NCBI GenBank assembly: GCA_028874335.1
Contig: JAPPJY010000034.1
Span: 1 to 64,000, forward strand
DNA from: Gemmatimonadota bacterium
GTDB taxonomy: Bacteria > Latescibacterota > UBA2968 > GCA-2709665
Reading direction: 5' to 3'
DNA length: 64,000 nt
The position numbers were made by a program, and so were the translations under genes. Shown piece by piece: positions 56,201 through 62,778 of this stretch; the stretch's first letter is position 1, and each line of letters starts with the position of its first letter. Under the pieces are notes generated by a model. It saw only the letters and a list, made by a program, of their open reading frames with translations, did no database searches and was not told where the DNA came from.

Positions 56201-58147
56201 GGCAAGGACGTACGCATAAATCTTATCGTTGTTCTCCGCAAACCACTCCCCCTGCGCGTCGTCTGCCACCCACATTGTCGTTCCGTCCGACCAGATGCCC
56301 GTCGGCTCGTCGTTTCCGGCGGCGTCCAGCGTATTGAAGTCCCTGGCCGGGACACGTTCCCTGGTGGTCATGTCATAGGCATACAGCTTCTCCTCAGATT
56401 GGTCAGCCACCCACATCGTCGTTCCGTCTGACCAGATACCCTCCGGGTCGTCGTTTCCGGCGGCGTTCAACGTGTTGAAGTCTTTGCTCGGATCCCGGGC
56501 CCTCGTGGCAAGGACGTACGCATAAATCTTATCGTTGTTCTCCGCAAACCACTCCCCCTGCGCGTCGTCTGCCACCCACATTGTCGTTCCGTCCGACCAG
56601 ATGCCCTTCCGATTGCCCGTACGATTGGGGCCGGGTGGGGTGGTTGTTGTTCCTGCGGTCACAGTGACGGCGGCAGCACTGGAGCAGTTGTTTCCCGTAT
56701 CGCTCTCCCCGATCACGCTTTCGACACAGGCGCCGTAGTAGTGTCTGCCTTCAGTCGATGGCGCCCTCAAGCGAACGGATTCATCACTACTTGCAGAAGC
56801 ATCAAGGCGGCTCACGTAGTCCGTGCCCACTTCCGTATCACTTATGGAGATTGTCTCGTCGGTTGACAGATAATAGCGCAACGTCGTGGAGGAAGACCGC
56901 CCTCCACCCTGATTGCGAACAGTGGCAGATAGCCTGAAGTATGAACCTGCTTTCGGGTTACTTTCGCTGACTGCAGGCGATCCAACGACCAGATCAGGAC
57001 TGCCCACGGTCAAGGTGACGGCACTGGAGCAGTTGTTGCCCGTGTCGGATTCTCCGGAGACGACCTCAATGCAGGCTCCGTAGTAGTATGTGCCACCACT
57101 CGATGGCGCGCTCAACCGAACCGACTCAACGCTGGTTTCAGAAGCCGCAAGGCGGCTTACAAGGTCCCAGCCCACTTGCGTATCACCTGTCGATATCGTC
57201 TCATCGATTGACTGATAATAATCCAACCTCATAAGAACGGGAGAAGTACCGGCGCCCCGATTGCGAACAGTCACACTTAGCGTGAAGCGCGCGCCTGCGT
57301 CCAAAATGCTGTCGCTGACCGCAGGCGATTCGACAATCAGATCGGGACTGCTGGCTGGCGTGCTTTGGGGGGATATCTTTGGTGGCGTTGGTGGCTTCCG
57401 GGCAACGGCGGTCCTGCCAAAGCTGAGGGTCAAGATCTCGAAATCTTCAAACGCAATTTTGCCGTCACGATTCAAATCGTATTTTGCATCGTACTTGTAT
57501 TGCCCGGCTTGAGTCCCATACACGCTTACAAACGCCAAAAAGTCGGGAAAATCCACAGTTCCATTTCCGTCAAAGTCGGGAGATGGCGCCGCAGGTATCT
57601 GTAAGGCAACACTGATGGGCGTGGTTGCAGTTTCGAATTGCCCCTCGCGTCCAAGCCCGGCGCGCGCCAATTGAATCTCCGTGCTCGAAAACGCATCTGT
57701 GGTGCGAAAGCGCAACGTGCCGATCAGGTTGTCACTGGCCGTTTTTGATTTGCCCGAAGACGAAATGTCGACCTGGAGAACGCTTGTTTCGTTGTGTTGC
57801 ACGACGGTAATCGAATCCAGCTCTACAAGTGGATTGGGAAACACGTCGCCGACGGCGAATTTTTCGCAAACGACCTGAGTAGCATCGTATTCGAACAGCG
57901 CGGAAAAACGATCCGCATTTTGAAGATCTCTGCCAAAGACCTGAATGGTAATAACCTGATTGGGAGATGCATCGAGAGAGGACGCCGATTGATCACCCGA
58001 AGAATGATCCAGATCCAGAGAAAGGGAATAGCTGCCGGTCTTCGGGGATAGCGACCGCGGATAAATCAAGAAGATCAGGCTCAGCGCGCCGGTGACGCCC
58101 CACACGAAAAAGCGAAATTTAACAGGAGATTTCATGATCATCGGCAT
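50246..58147 (-). CDS. Giant multi-domain surface protein with cohesin-like N-terminus and leishmanolysin-like peptidase
   Basis: 2633 residues. Signal/anchor helix near 12-30; cohesin-like domain (about 37-185); dockerin-like pair (DFDGNGTVDFPDFLAFVSVYG, about 190-245); two CARDB domains (PDLIVESPAV..., 268-498); five short repeats GIWSDGTTMWVAD with KIYAY or KLYAY; Fn3; three 107-residue repeats (LTGAAYERSIFDI, VGTFGIRRVSDTVV); alternating cadherin-like (FSEG-STARSLAENTGAG) and Fn3 domains; two further CARDB; two more cadherin/Fn3 pairs. The C-terminus has HEMGHCLGIGT (near 50767) and GHWRQSVFGPNELM, the zinc-binding motif and distal histidine of leishmanolysin-like (M8) peptidases. The first ATG at 58147 lacks a good ribosome site; 58138 is equally likely. 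Confidence 0.85.
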   Translation of the reverse strand: MPMIMKSPVKFRFFVWGVTGALSLIFLIYPRSLSPKTGSYSLSLDLDHSSGDQSASSLDASPNQVITIQVFGRDLQNADRFSALFEYDATQVVCEKFAVGDVFPNPLVELDSITVVQHNETSVLQVDISSSGKSKTASDNLIGTLRFRTTDAFSSTEIQLARAGLGREGQFETATTPISVALQIPAAPSPDFDGNGTVDFPDFLAFVSVYGTQAGQYKYDAKYDLNRDGKIAFEDFEILTLSFGRTAVARKPPTPPKISPQSTPASSPDLIVESPAVSDSILDAGARFTLSVTVRNRGAGTSPVLMRLDYYQSIDETISTGDTQVGWDLVSRLAASETSVESVRLSAPSSGGTYYYGACIEVVSGESDTGNNCSSAVTLTVGSPDLVVGSPAVSESNPKAGSYFRLSATVRNQGGGRSSSTTLRYYLSTDETISISDTEVGTDYVSRLDASASSDESVRLRAPSTEGRHYYGACVESVIGESDTGNNCSSAAAVTVTAGTTTTPPGPNRTGNRKGIWSDGTTMWVADDAQGEWFAENNDKIYAYVLATRARDPSKDFNTLNAAGNDDPEGIWSDGTTMWVADQSEEKLYAYDMTTRERVPARDFNTLDAAGNDEPTGIWSDGTTMWVADDAQGEWFAENNDKIYAYVLATRARDPSKDFNTLNAAGNDDPEGIWSDGTTMWVADQSDEKLYAYDMTSGNRVPARDFNTLDAAGNDEPTGIWSDGTTMWVADQSDGKLYAYDMTSGNRVPARDFDTRDPVSPDRSDAPPGRPDAPTITATTLNSLSIRWTAPTNSGPAINDYDVQYRETGGSFADWPHTGTGTTTSITGLTTNTRYEVQVRATNDEGTGDWSPSGSGTTGSSGTGGGGDGSPNLIVETPQPLTEPTLNGSVVTLTLTGAAYERSIFDIRDNVEVSGVAGVSVGTFGIRRVSDTVVTVELTFNGNLDTDGTLTFTVGADAIANYNGPAFTGTLSVTAVEESVVASTPQPLTEATLNGSVVTLTLTGAAYERSIFDIQDNVEVSGVAGVGVGTFGIRRVSDTVVTVKLAFSGNLDADGTLTFTVRADAIASYNGAAITGTLPVTAVEESVVASTPRPLTEATLNGSVVTLTLTGAAYERFVFNIRDNVEVSGVAGVSVGTFGIRRVSDTVVAVTLAFSGNLDTDGTLTFTVRAGAIASYNGPAFTGTLPVTAGSGSGSNQAPTFSEGASTARSLAENTGAGQNIGNPISATDDDGDRLTYSLEGRDAAAFTIISGSGQLRTRSGVRYDYETKSSYSVTVQVRDGRGGSATIAVTITLTDENEAPDRPDAPVVTASTLNSLSIRWTAPANPGSAISDYDVQYKEAGGSFADWPHTGTGTTTTITGLTANTRYEIQVRATNARGISPWSPSVTGTTTDNQSPAFSEGTNASRSLAENTGAGRNVGNPVSATDDDGDRLTYSLEGRDATAFTIRSNNGQLMTGSGETYNYETKDSYSVTVRAQDGKGGSATIAVTISLTDESEPPGRPIAPTVTASSNSLSMRWTAPANSGPAISGYDVQYRAAGGSFTDWPHTGASTTTSITGLTANTRYEVQVRATNDEGTGDWSPSGSGTTGSTGTNDPDLIVESPSVDNNTLSPEQSFRLSATVRNQGGERSSSTTLRYYLSTDETMSTSDTEVGTDYVSRLDAAASSDESVRLRAPSSKGTYYYGACVESVSGESDTGNNCSGAVAVTVLSPDLIVEPPSVDNNAPTPGRRIRLSATVRNQGGGRAPSTTLRYYLSTDETIDRSDTEIGTDYVSSLDPSETSDERDFVSAPSSAGRYYYGACVETVAGESDTGNNCSGAVIVTVRSTPPPPAPNQPPVFSEGASTTRSMAENTGAGQNIGNPISATDSDGDRLTYSLQGRDASAFNISAGSGQLMTRSGVSYDYETQNNYSVTVRVQDGEGGSATIAVTITLTDENEPPDRPDAPVVTVSTLNSLSLSWTAPTNTGSPISDYDVQYRESGGNFTDWPHTGTGTAATITGLTANTRYEVQVRATSDEGTGDWSPSVTGTTTDNQSPEFSEGTNTTRSLAENTGAGQNIGNPVSATDGDGDRLTYSLQGRDASSFAIQSNSGQLMTGSGVTYNYEIKDSYSVTVRAEDGEGGSATIGLEITLNDENEPPDRPAAPVVMASSNSLSVRWAEPGNTGPVVNDYDVQYRAMGGSFADWSHIGPGLSTTIAGLMPETRYEVQVRATNDEGTSDWSPSGNDTTVRPPPGFAPIDQNAFNAFARNKILSVETYYIEFESAGRFEENNAYPGSYTYANTGSNTGILTQNYDGGHLGGTCTIEMTFSSTTTGTLRARCGSEQNYDSPQEWRLSDPPDPNAFNIEVIWVGDEPSAAHAAAFNAAVARWESIITSDIPDVFVSSSDGGTIEGVKVFGLVDDLRIYARLADIDGPGETLGSAGPRTMREQSKLPIVARMTFDTSDLGEFTLEALQDLYLHEMGHCLGIGTVWKRHGLLENPSIEYLFFIIPVEVDGADTHFAGAGAIEAFNDAGGTHYADGKVPVENEKGGAGTRDGHWRQSVFGPNELMEGFLSPGVAARDPLSAITIQSLADLGYVVDVGQADAYTLPSPVAAKLAIASEHQIPINCLLTEPIGEIDEYRQIELKPTRLNRTHDR
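54577..55510 (-). repeat. Three 321-bp tandem coding repeats
   Basis: Inside the giant gene, the sequence TGCCATTCAAnGTCG recurs at 54842, 55162 and 55483, giving a period of about 321 bp (107 codons). Long stretches of the three units, such as the part coding for VEVSGVAGV-VGTFGIRRVSDTVV, differ by only a few bases. Confidence 0.85.
55860..56620 (-). repeat. GIWSDGTTMWVAD repeats with a 306-bp higher-order unit
   Basis: Five coding units each contain GIWSDGTTMWVAD. A larger unit of 306 bp is duplicated almost exactly: GTTCAACGTGTTGAAG begins at 56159 and again at 56465, and the following 140 nt look identical by eye. This indicates a recent duplication or gene conversion. Confidence 0.85.
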
Positions 58148-58217
58148 TGAACGGTTTTGCCTATTGGCGCTGATTATTAGCCCGGTAGAACGCGCTATGC
58201 AACTTCAAGACCGGGAG

Positions 58218-61200
58218 TCAGTTCGATGATACTTCCTTGCCGAAGGCACTGGCAAAGATCAGAAAATCGCCGAATCCAATGGCGCCATCCCGATCCAGAT
58301 CATACCGCGCTTGATATCCCTCATCGTCCTGGCGCAATCCGAACCGGGCTGCGAACAGCAAAAAGTCGGCAAAGCCAACAGTTCCATCGCCATCAAAGTC
58401 GGGACGGGGCGTTTGAAGCGTGATATATGGCGACATATCCCAGAGGAGGATTGTGCCATCCTTTGATCCGGACGACAAAAGCATTCCATCCGGGGAAAAC
58501 GACACGGAATAGACGTTGTCTATATGCCCTTCAAGAAGCGTGGCGTTTCCCGTTGCGACGTCCCACAGCAGAACCGTGCCGTCCAGAGATCCGGAAGCAA
58601 GTATTGTCCCATCGGGTGAATGGGACACAGAACTTACGACCATTGTATGTTCGTTAAGCGTGGCGGTCGGTGTGCGGGTGGTTACGTCCCACAGCAGGAT
58701 GGCGCCATCTATTGATCCGGAAGCCAGTCGCAGCACCCCATCTTCATCCCGAAAAAATGCCATAGAACTCACCACCTGAGTATGTCCCTCAAGGGTGGCG
58801 GCTGTTGTGCGCGCGGCTACGTCCCACAGCAGGATGGCGCCGTCTATTGCGCCGGAAGCGATCAGCCTCCCATCGGGCGAGAACGCCACAGAGCCCACCG
58901 ACTGAGTATGTCCCTCAAGGGTGGCGGTTGTTGTGCGCGTGGCTACGTCCCACAGCAGGATGGTGCCGTCTATTGCGCCGGAAGCGATCAGCCTCCCATC
59001 GGGCGAGAACGCCACAGAGCCCACCGACTGAGTATGTCCCTCAAGGGTGGCGGTTGTTGTGCGCGTGGCTACGTCCCACAGCAGGATGGTGCCGTCTATT
59101 GCGCCGGAAGCGATCAGCCTCCCATCGGGCGAGAACGACATTGAAAAGACGTCTTCCAAATGTCCATCAAGGGTAGTAATCTGCTCTTTTCTCTTTGCGT
59201 CCCACAGCAGAATGGCGCCATCTACTGACGCGGAAGCGAGTAGTGTTTCATCCACATCGGGAGAGAATGCGACGGATCGGACTGCCTGTGTATGCCCTTC
59301 AAGTGCGGTGGTGTTTCCGGTCACAATGTCCCACAGGAGGATGGCGCCATCCGGAGATCCGGAAGCGAGTATCACCTCCCCATCCTCAGCCTGCGACAGG
59401 GATACAGACCTGACATTATCTGTATGTCTCTCAAAGGTGGCGGTATTTGTGCGCGTCTCGACGTCCCAAAGCTTGATCGTATTGTCATCAGATCCTGAAG
59501 ATAGCGTTGTTCCATCGGGCGAAAAGGACACGGAACGGACATCTTCCGTATGCCCTTCAAGTGTGGTGGCATTTTCCGTCGCGACGTCCCACAGCACAAC
59601 CGTGCCGTCTCCCAATCCGGAGGCGAGTATTGTTCCATCCGGTGAAAATGCTACGGAAAAGACATTGCCGCTGTGCGCTTCAAGAGTAGCGGTATTCTTG
59701 CCTGCCTGTACGTTCCACAACTTGATTGTCCTGTCCAAAGATCCGGAAGCCAGTACTCCCCGGCGGGAAAACGCCACGGAACTGACCCAATCCGCATGCC
59801 CGTCAAGAGCGGTGGCGTTTCCAGTAGCAATATCCCACAGTACAACCGTGCCGTCCCGTCGCCCGCCAGCTATCATTGTTCCATCGTGGGAAATTGCCAC
59901 CGATTCGACTGACCGCGATGCCGTCAGCGTCCCTGCTTGTGAAAATGCCCCCGACGAGATATCGCCCGTGCGCCCGTCAAAGGTAGTGTTAATTTGTCCC
60001 GTGGTGACGTCCCACAAGGCAACCGCGCCATCGACTGCCCCTGAAGCCAATTGCATCCCATCTCTTGAAAACGCCACGGAATTCACTGCGTTTTCAGATC
60101 GGAACAGCATGAGTTCACCGGAGGTGGACGCATCGTAAATCCATACGCCGATACCAGTTGCCACGGCGAGTTTTCGACCGTCCGGTGAGAGTGCGACCGC
60201 TTTGTCCCCTGTGCCAATGGGTCCTTTGCCCAGGCGTGCGATTGCGCCATGGGGTACATGCCACGTTGGATAATCACCGTCCAGGACCGGCGCGGCAGGC
60301 GTTCCGATGCTCGATGCATGAAAAGTCACTGGCCCATGTTCGGCGACAGATATTTCAACGGCATTTGTCCCCGGATCAGGACCGAGGGTAAGCGTAGCCT
60401 CTGCGCGGCCGTTTTCATCGGTTGTTGCGTACTCGATCGTGAATCGTCCGCTGAGCTTTCCCGCGCCATCGGTTACTCTGAACGTGACCTGCACGTCCGG
60501 TAGGGGATTATCGTTCTGATCTCGTACTTCCACGATCAGAGGATTCGCCAGTATTGCTCCGGGTGTGCCTTGCTGGTTGTCGCCGGAGACTCTTCTCAGT
60601 ATATCGGGGCGAGGCCGCGTCCAATCAGATACGTTCCAAAGCAAGATCCTCCCATCGACTGATCCGGAAGCGAGGGACTTTCCGTCTTGCGAAAATGCTA
60701 CGGCACTGACCGCGTCCGGATGCTCATCAAGGATGATGATCAGCTTTCCCTTTCCCACGTTCCACAGTATAACCGCTCCATCCACCGATCCTGAGGATAG
60801 TACTGTTCCATCGTGCGAAAACGCTACGGCACTGACCGCGTCCGGATGCTCATCAAGGGTGGTGACGTTTGTGCCCGACTGCACGTCCCACAATTTGACC
60901 GTGTTATCGTCTGACCCGGAAGCGAGTAGCGTTCCATCACGTGAAAACGCTACGGAAGTGACATCATCCGTATGCCCTTCTAGGGTGGCGATATTCGTGC
61001 CCGTCACGACGTCCCATATCAAGATTGTGCCATTCGCTGACCCGGAAGCGAGTAGCGTTCCATCTTGTGAAAATGCCATAGAACTGATGGCATTCCTGTG
61101 TCCCGCAAGGGTGGTGCCGGTAATCGTCGCAACGTCCCACAGCAGGATTGCGCCATTCACGGATCCGGAAGCGAGCAATATTCCATCTGAGGTAAATGCC

Positions 61201-61571
61201 ACGGCACTGACCACGTCCGTATGCTCCTCATGGATGGCGATATTTCTGCCCGACCGCACGTTCCATAACTTGACCGTGCCATCTTCTGATGATCCGGAAG
61301 CGAGTAACGTCCCATCGGGAGCAAATGCGACGGCACTGACCACGTCCGTATGTCCTTCAAAGGTACCGGTACTCTGTCTGGCGGACACGCTCCACAGCAC
61401 AACCGTGCCGTCCCTTGATCCGGAAGCGAGTATCGTTCCATCGTGTGAAAAGGCCACGGATTCGACGGCATTCGTGTGCCCTGCAAGGGTTTCTTGAGCA
61501 CGGCTGTCCCGAATGGACATGATCGAGACCAAAACGGCGGCAAACAACAGAAAGCTCCGTTTTGGAAGCAT
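58218..61571 (-). CDS. Secreted WD40-Ig protein with 21 WD repeats and dockerin-like tail
   Basis: 1117 residues. Signal peptide (PKRSFLLFAAVLVSIMSIRDSRA), seven WD repeats (HTNAVESVAFSHDGTILASG...), a Big-1/Ig-like domain (VVEVRDQNDNPLPDVQVTFRV-like, here LIVEVRDQND), then 14 WD repeats starting with VALSPDGRKLAVATGIGVWIYD, and two EF-hand-like loops (DFDGDGTVGFADFLLFA, YDLDRDGAIGFGDFLIFA). It is a shorter paralog of the 38242-44766 protein without the protease part. 21 repeats equals three seven-bladed propellers. The start ATG at 61571 has AAGGAG 9 nt upstream; the frame is open to 61607. Probably extracellular; ligand unknown. Confidence 0.88.
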   Translation of the reverse strand: MLPKRSFLLFAAVLVSIMSIRDSRAQETLAGHTNAVESVAFSHDGTILASGSRDGTVVLWSVSARQSTGTFEGHTDVVSAVAFAPDGTLLASGSSEDGTVKLWNVRSGRNIAIHEEHTDVVSAVAFTSDGILLASGSVNGAILLWDVATITGTTLAGHRNAISSMAFSQDGTLLASGSANGTILIWDVVTGTNIATLEGHTDDVTSVAFSRDGTLLASGSDDNTVKLWDVQSGTNVTTLDEHPDAVSAVAFSHDGTVLSSGSVDGAVILWNVGKGKLIIILDEHPDAVSAVAFSQDGKSLASGSVDGRILLWNVSDWTRPRPDILRRVSGDNQQGTPGAILANPLIVEVRDQNDNPLPDVQVTFRVTDGAGKLSGRFTIEYATTDENGRAEATLTLGPDPGTNAVEISVAEHGPVTFHASSIGTPAAPVLDGDYPTWHVPHGAIARLGKGPIGTGDKAVALSPDGRKLAVATGIGVWIYDASTSGELMLFRSENAVNSVAFSRDGMQLASGAVDGAVALWDVTTGQINTTFDGRTGDISSGAFSQAGTLTASRSVESVAISHDGTMIAGGRRDGTVVLWDIATGNATALDGHADWVSSVAFSRRGVLASGSLDRTIKLWNVQAGKNTATLEAHSGNVFSVAFSPDGTILASGLGDGTVVLWDVATENATTLEGHTEDVRSVSFSPDGTTLSSGSDDNTIKLWDVETRTNTATFERHTDNVRSVSLSQAEDGEVILASGSPDGAILLWDIVTGNTTALEGHTQAVRSVAFSPDVDETLLASASVDGAILLWDAKRKEQITTLDGHLEDVFSMSFSPDGRLIASGAIDGTILLWDVATRTTTATLEGHTQSVGSVAFSPDGRLIASGAIDGTILLWDVATRTTTATLEGHTQSVGSVAFSPDGRLIASGAIDGAILLWDVAARTTAATLEGHTQVVSSMAFFRDEDGVLRLASGSIDGAILLWDVTTRTPTATLNEHTMVVSSVSHSPDGTILASGSLDGTVLLWDVATGNATLLEGHIDNVYSVSFSPDGMLLSSGSKDGTILLWDMSPYITLQTPRPDFDGDGTVGFADFLLFAARFGLRQDDEGYQARYDLDRDGAIGFGDFLIFASAFGKEVSSN
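58781..59158 (-). repeat. Three near-identical 126-bp WD-repeat units
   Basis: Units start at 58781, 58907 and 59033, exactly 126 bp (42 codons) apart. Each codes for a WD repeat containing ATLEGHTQSVGSVAFSPDGR or a close variant; units two and three appear identical apart from a few bases. Recent in-frame expansion of one propeller blade. Confidence 0.92.
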
Positions 61572-61603
61572 TGGCGAACACTCCTTTGTAATGTATCCGA
61601 AGT

Positions 61604-61849
61604 TCACGAAGCGCAGTTACACCGGGACGTCTGCGTTGTTTCAAAACGAGATCCGCGTCCCAATATAAGGCCTGGAACGCCGCCGTCGAAATCCGGAATG
61701 GACGAGGTATCGTCACCGCTGGCGTCGACGGAGATCGCATGAGACGTCGCGCCAACATCATCCCGACCGGCGCCGATAGCGGCGTGGCATACGAAAGCCA
61801 GCAGCGCGAGGGCGGTGATACACATGACAACTATTAGGGGCGACGACAT
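61604..61849 (-). CDS. Small secreted protein, unknown
   Basis: 81 residues. It starts with a typical signal peptide (SSPLIVVMCITALALLAFVCHAAIGAG) and ends with a short acidic then cysteine-containing tail (TQTSRCNCAS). The ATG at 61849 has AAGGAG 8 nt upstream, as good as that of the WD40 gene whose start is 32 nt downstream, so both are likely co-transcribed. It has no family likeness. It could also be the N-terminal remnant of a larger surface protein. Confidence 0.5.
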   Translation of the reverse strand: MSSPLIVVMCITALALLAFVCHAAIGAGRDDVGATSHAISVDASGDDTSSIPDFDGGVPGLILGRGSRFETTQTSRCNCAS

Positions 61850-62149
61850 TTGTACGCTCCTTCGTTGTCTCCGAGGTTCGTTTCAGGCCGTTTCAATCTC
61901 ATCTATCAAGAAAGCCTCGCCTGGCATGGCCTTGCACTACCCGGAGCCAGTTGTTCAGAGCGAGTGGCCAAAAGTGTCGCAGATTGCGCCATCACCGTGG
62001 CGACCCACGTGGACTTCAGGTCGGAGTGTCCGGGATACTGATTTTCCCGTGTGTCGCCGCCAGGGTCATGCCGGATCGAGGGCCAGCAGTGGTTGGGAAT
62101 TCGTTGGCGAGATTTGCTGCCCTGGACCATTCAGCAAAGGTTTCAAGGA
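61850..62149. other. Intergenic stretch without a convincing gene
   Basis: 300 nt upstream of the small secreted protein gene and downstream of a broken CARDB gene. No family-like frame is present. It presumably holds the promoter for the 61849-58218 genes, but I cannot point to -35/-10 boxes. Confidence 0.4.
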
Positions 62150-62655
62150 CTAATCCGCGGTATGAATTGTCCAGCTATTGCTGCCGCTATTCCTTGAAGC
62201 CCTGAAATTCCAACGCACGCCATTTATAGTCCCTCTTTCGTTGAAGCTGTTCCCCGCTGTCAGGATAATTCCCCCGTTAATGATAGTTCCTCTGTCAGAG
62301 GAATTGACATAGAAGGTTCCGTTTTTGTAATTGCAGCTTTCGTCAGGCTTTACGACTAACCCGGCAGTACAGGCTCTCGCACTGCCACCGCCTCCACCGC
62401 CGCTGACGGTGACGGATACGCCGGACGAACAGTTGTTGTCGGTATTGCTCTCACCGGAGACGCTTTCGACAAAAGTGGCGTTGTAAAACGTCCCGAACTT
62501 GAAGGTGCATTAAAGCCGATGGACTCCGCACTCGCGCCCATTGCCTGCAGCCCGTTCACGCTTTTTCGACAATTCAGGTCGCATTCTCCGTGAACATCGA
62601 GTATTGTAAACGAGACTATTGACGCATCAGTTGCTGCTTGTTTGAGCAGTCCCAT
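62150..62655 (-). pseudogene. Frameshifted remnant of a CARDB surface protein with a conserved C-terminal domain
   Basis: Two overlapping frames together give one protein end. The first codes for SVNGLQAMGASAESIGFNAP and breaks near 62490. The other continues with GTFYNATFVESVSGESNTDN, NNCSSGVSVTVSGGGGGG, then CTAGLVVKPDESCNYKNGTF, NGGIILTAGNSFNERGTING and WNFRASRNSGSNSWTIHTAD before TAG (62150-62152). The CARDB half matches the CARDB domains of the giant protein (VSGESDTGNNCS). A one-base indel near 62490 separates the halves. The C-terminal part resembles a tail domain that I recall from other secreted proteins of uncultured marine bacteria. Confidence 0.7.
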
Positions 62656-62778
62656 TGCTTTCCTGCATCTGAGTACTTCCCAAACGTAGAGGAATCGAGA
62701 CGCTTACACGATGCTAACTCATCGGGGCTGCGTGAAAACTTCGAGCAGGCGCCCGGTTGCCATCGCGATGTACTGGAT

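Noticed and set aside
38242..61571. WD40 proteins as parts of a cytoplasmic STAND/NACHT defence system
   Set aside because: Both proteins have signal peptides and no P-loop NTPase domain, so they are extracellular rather than signal-transducing ATPases.
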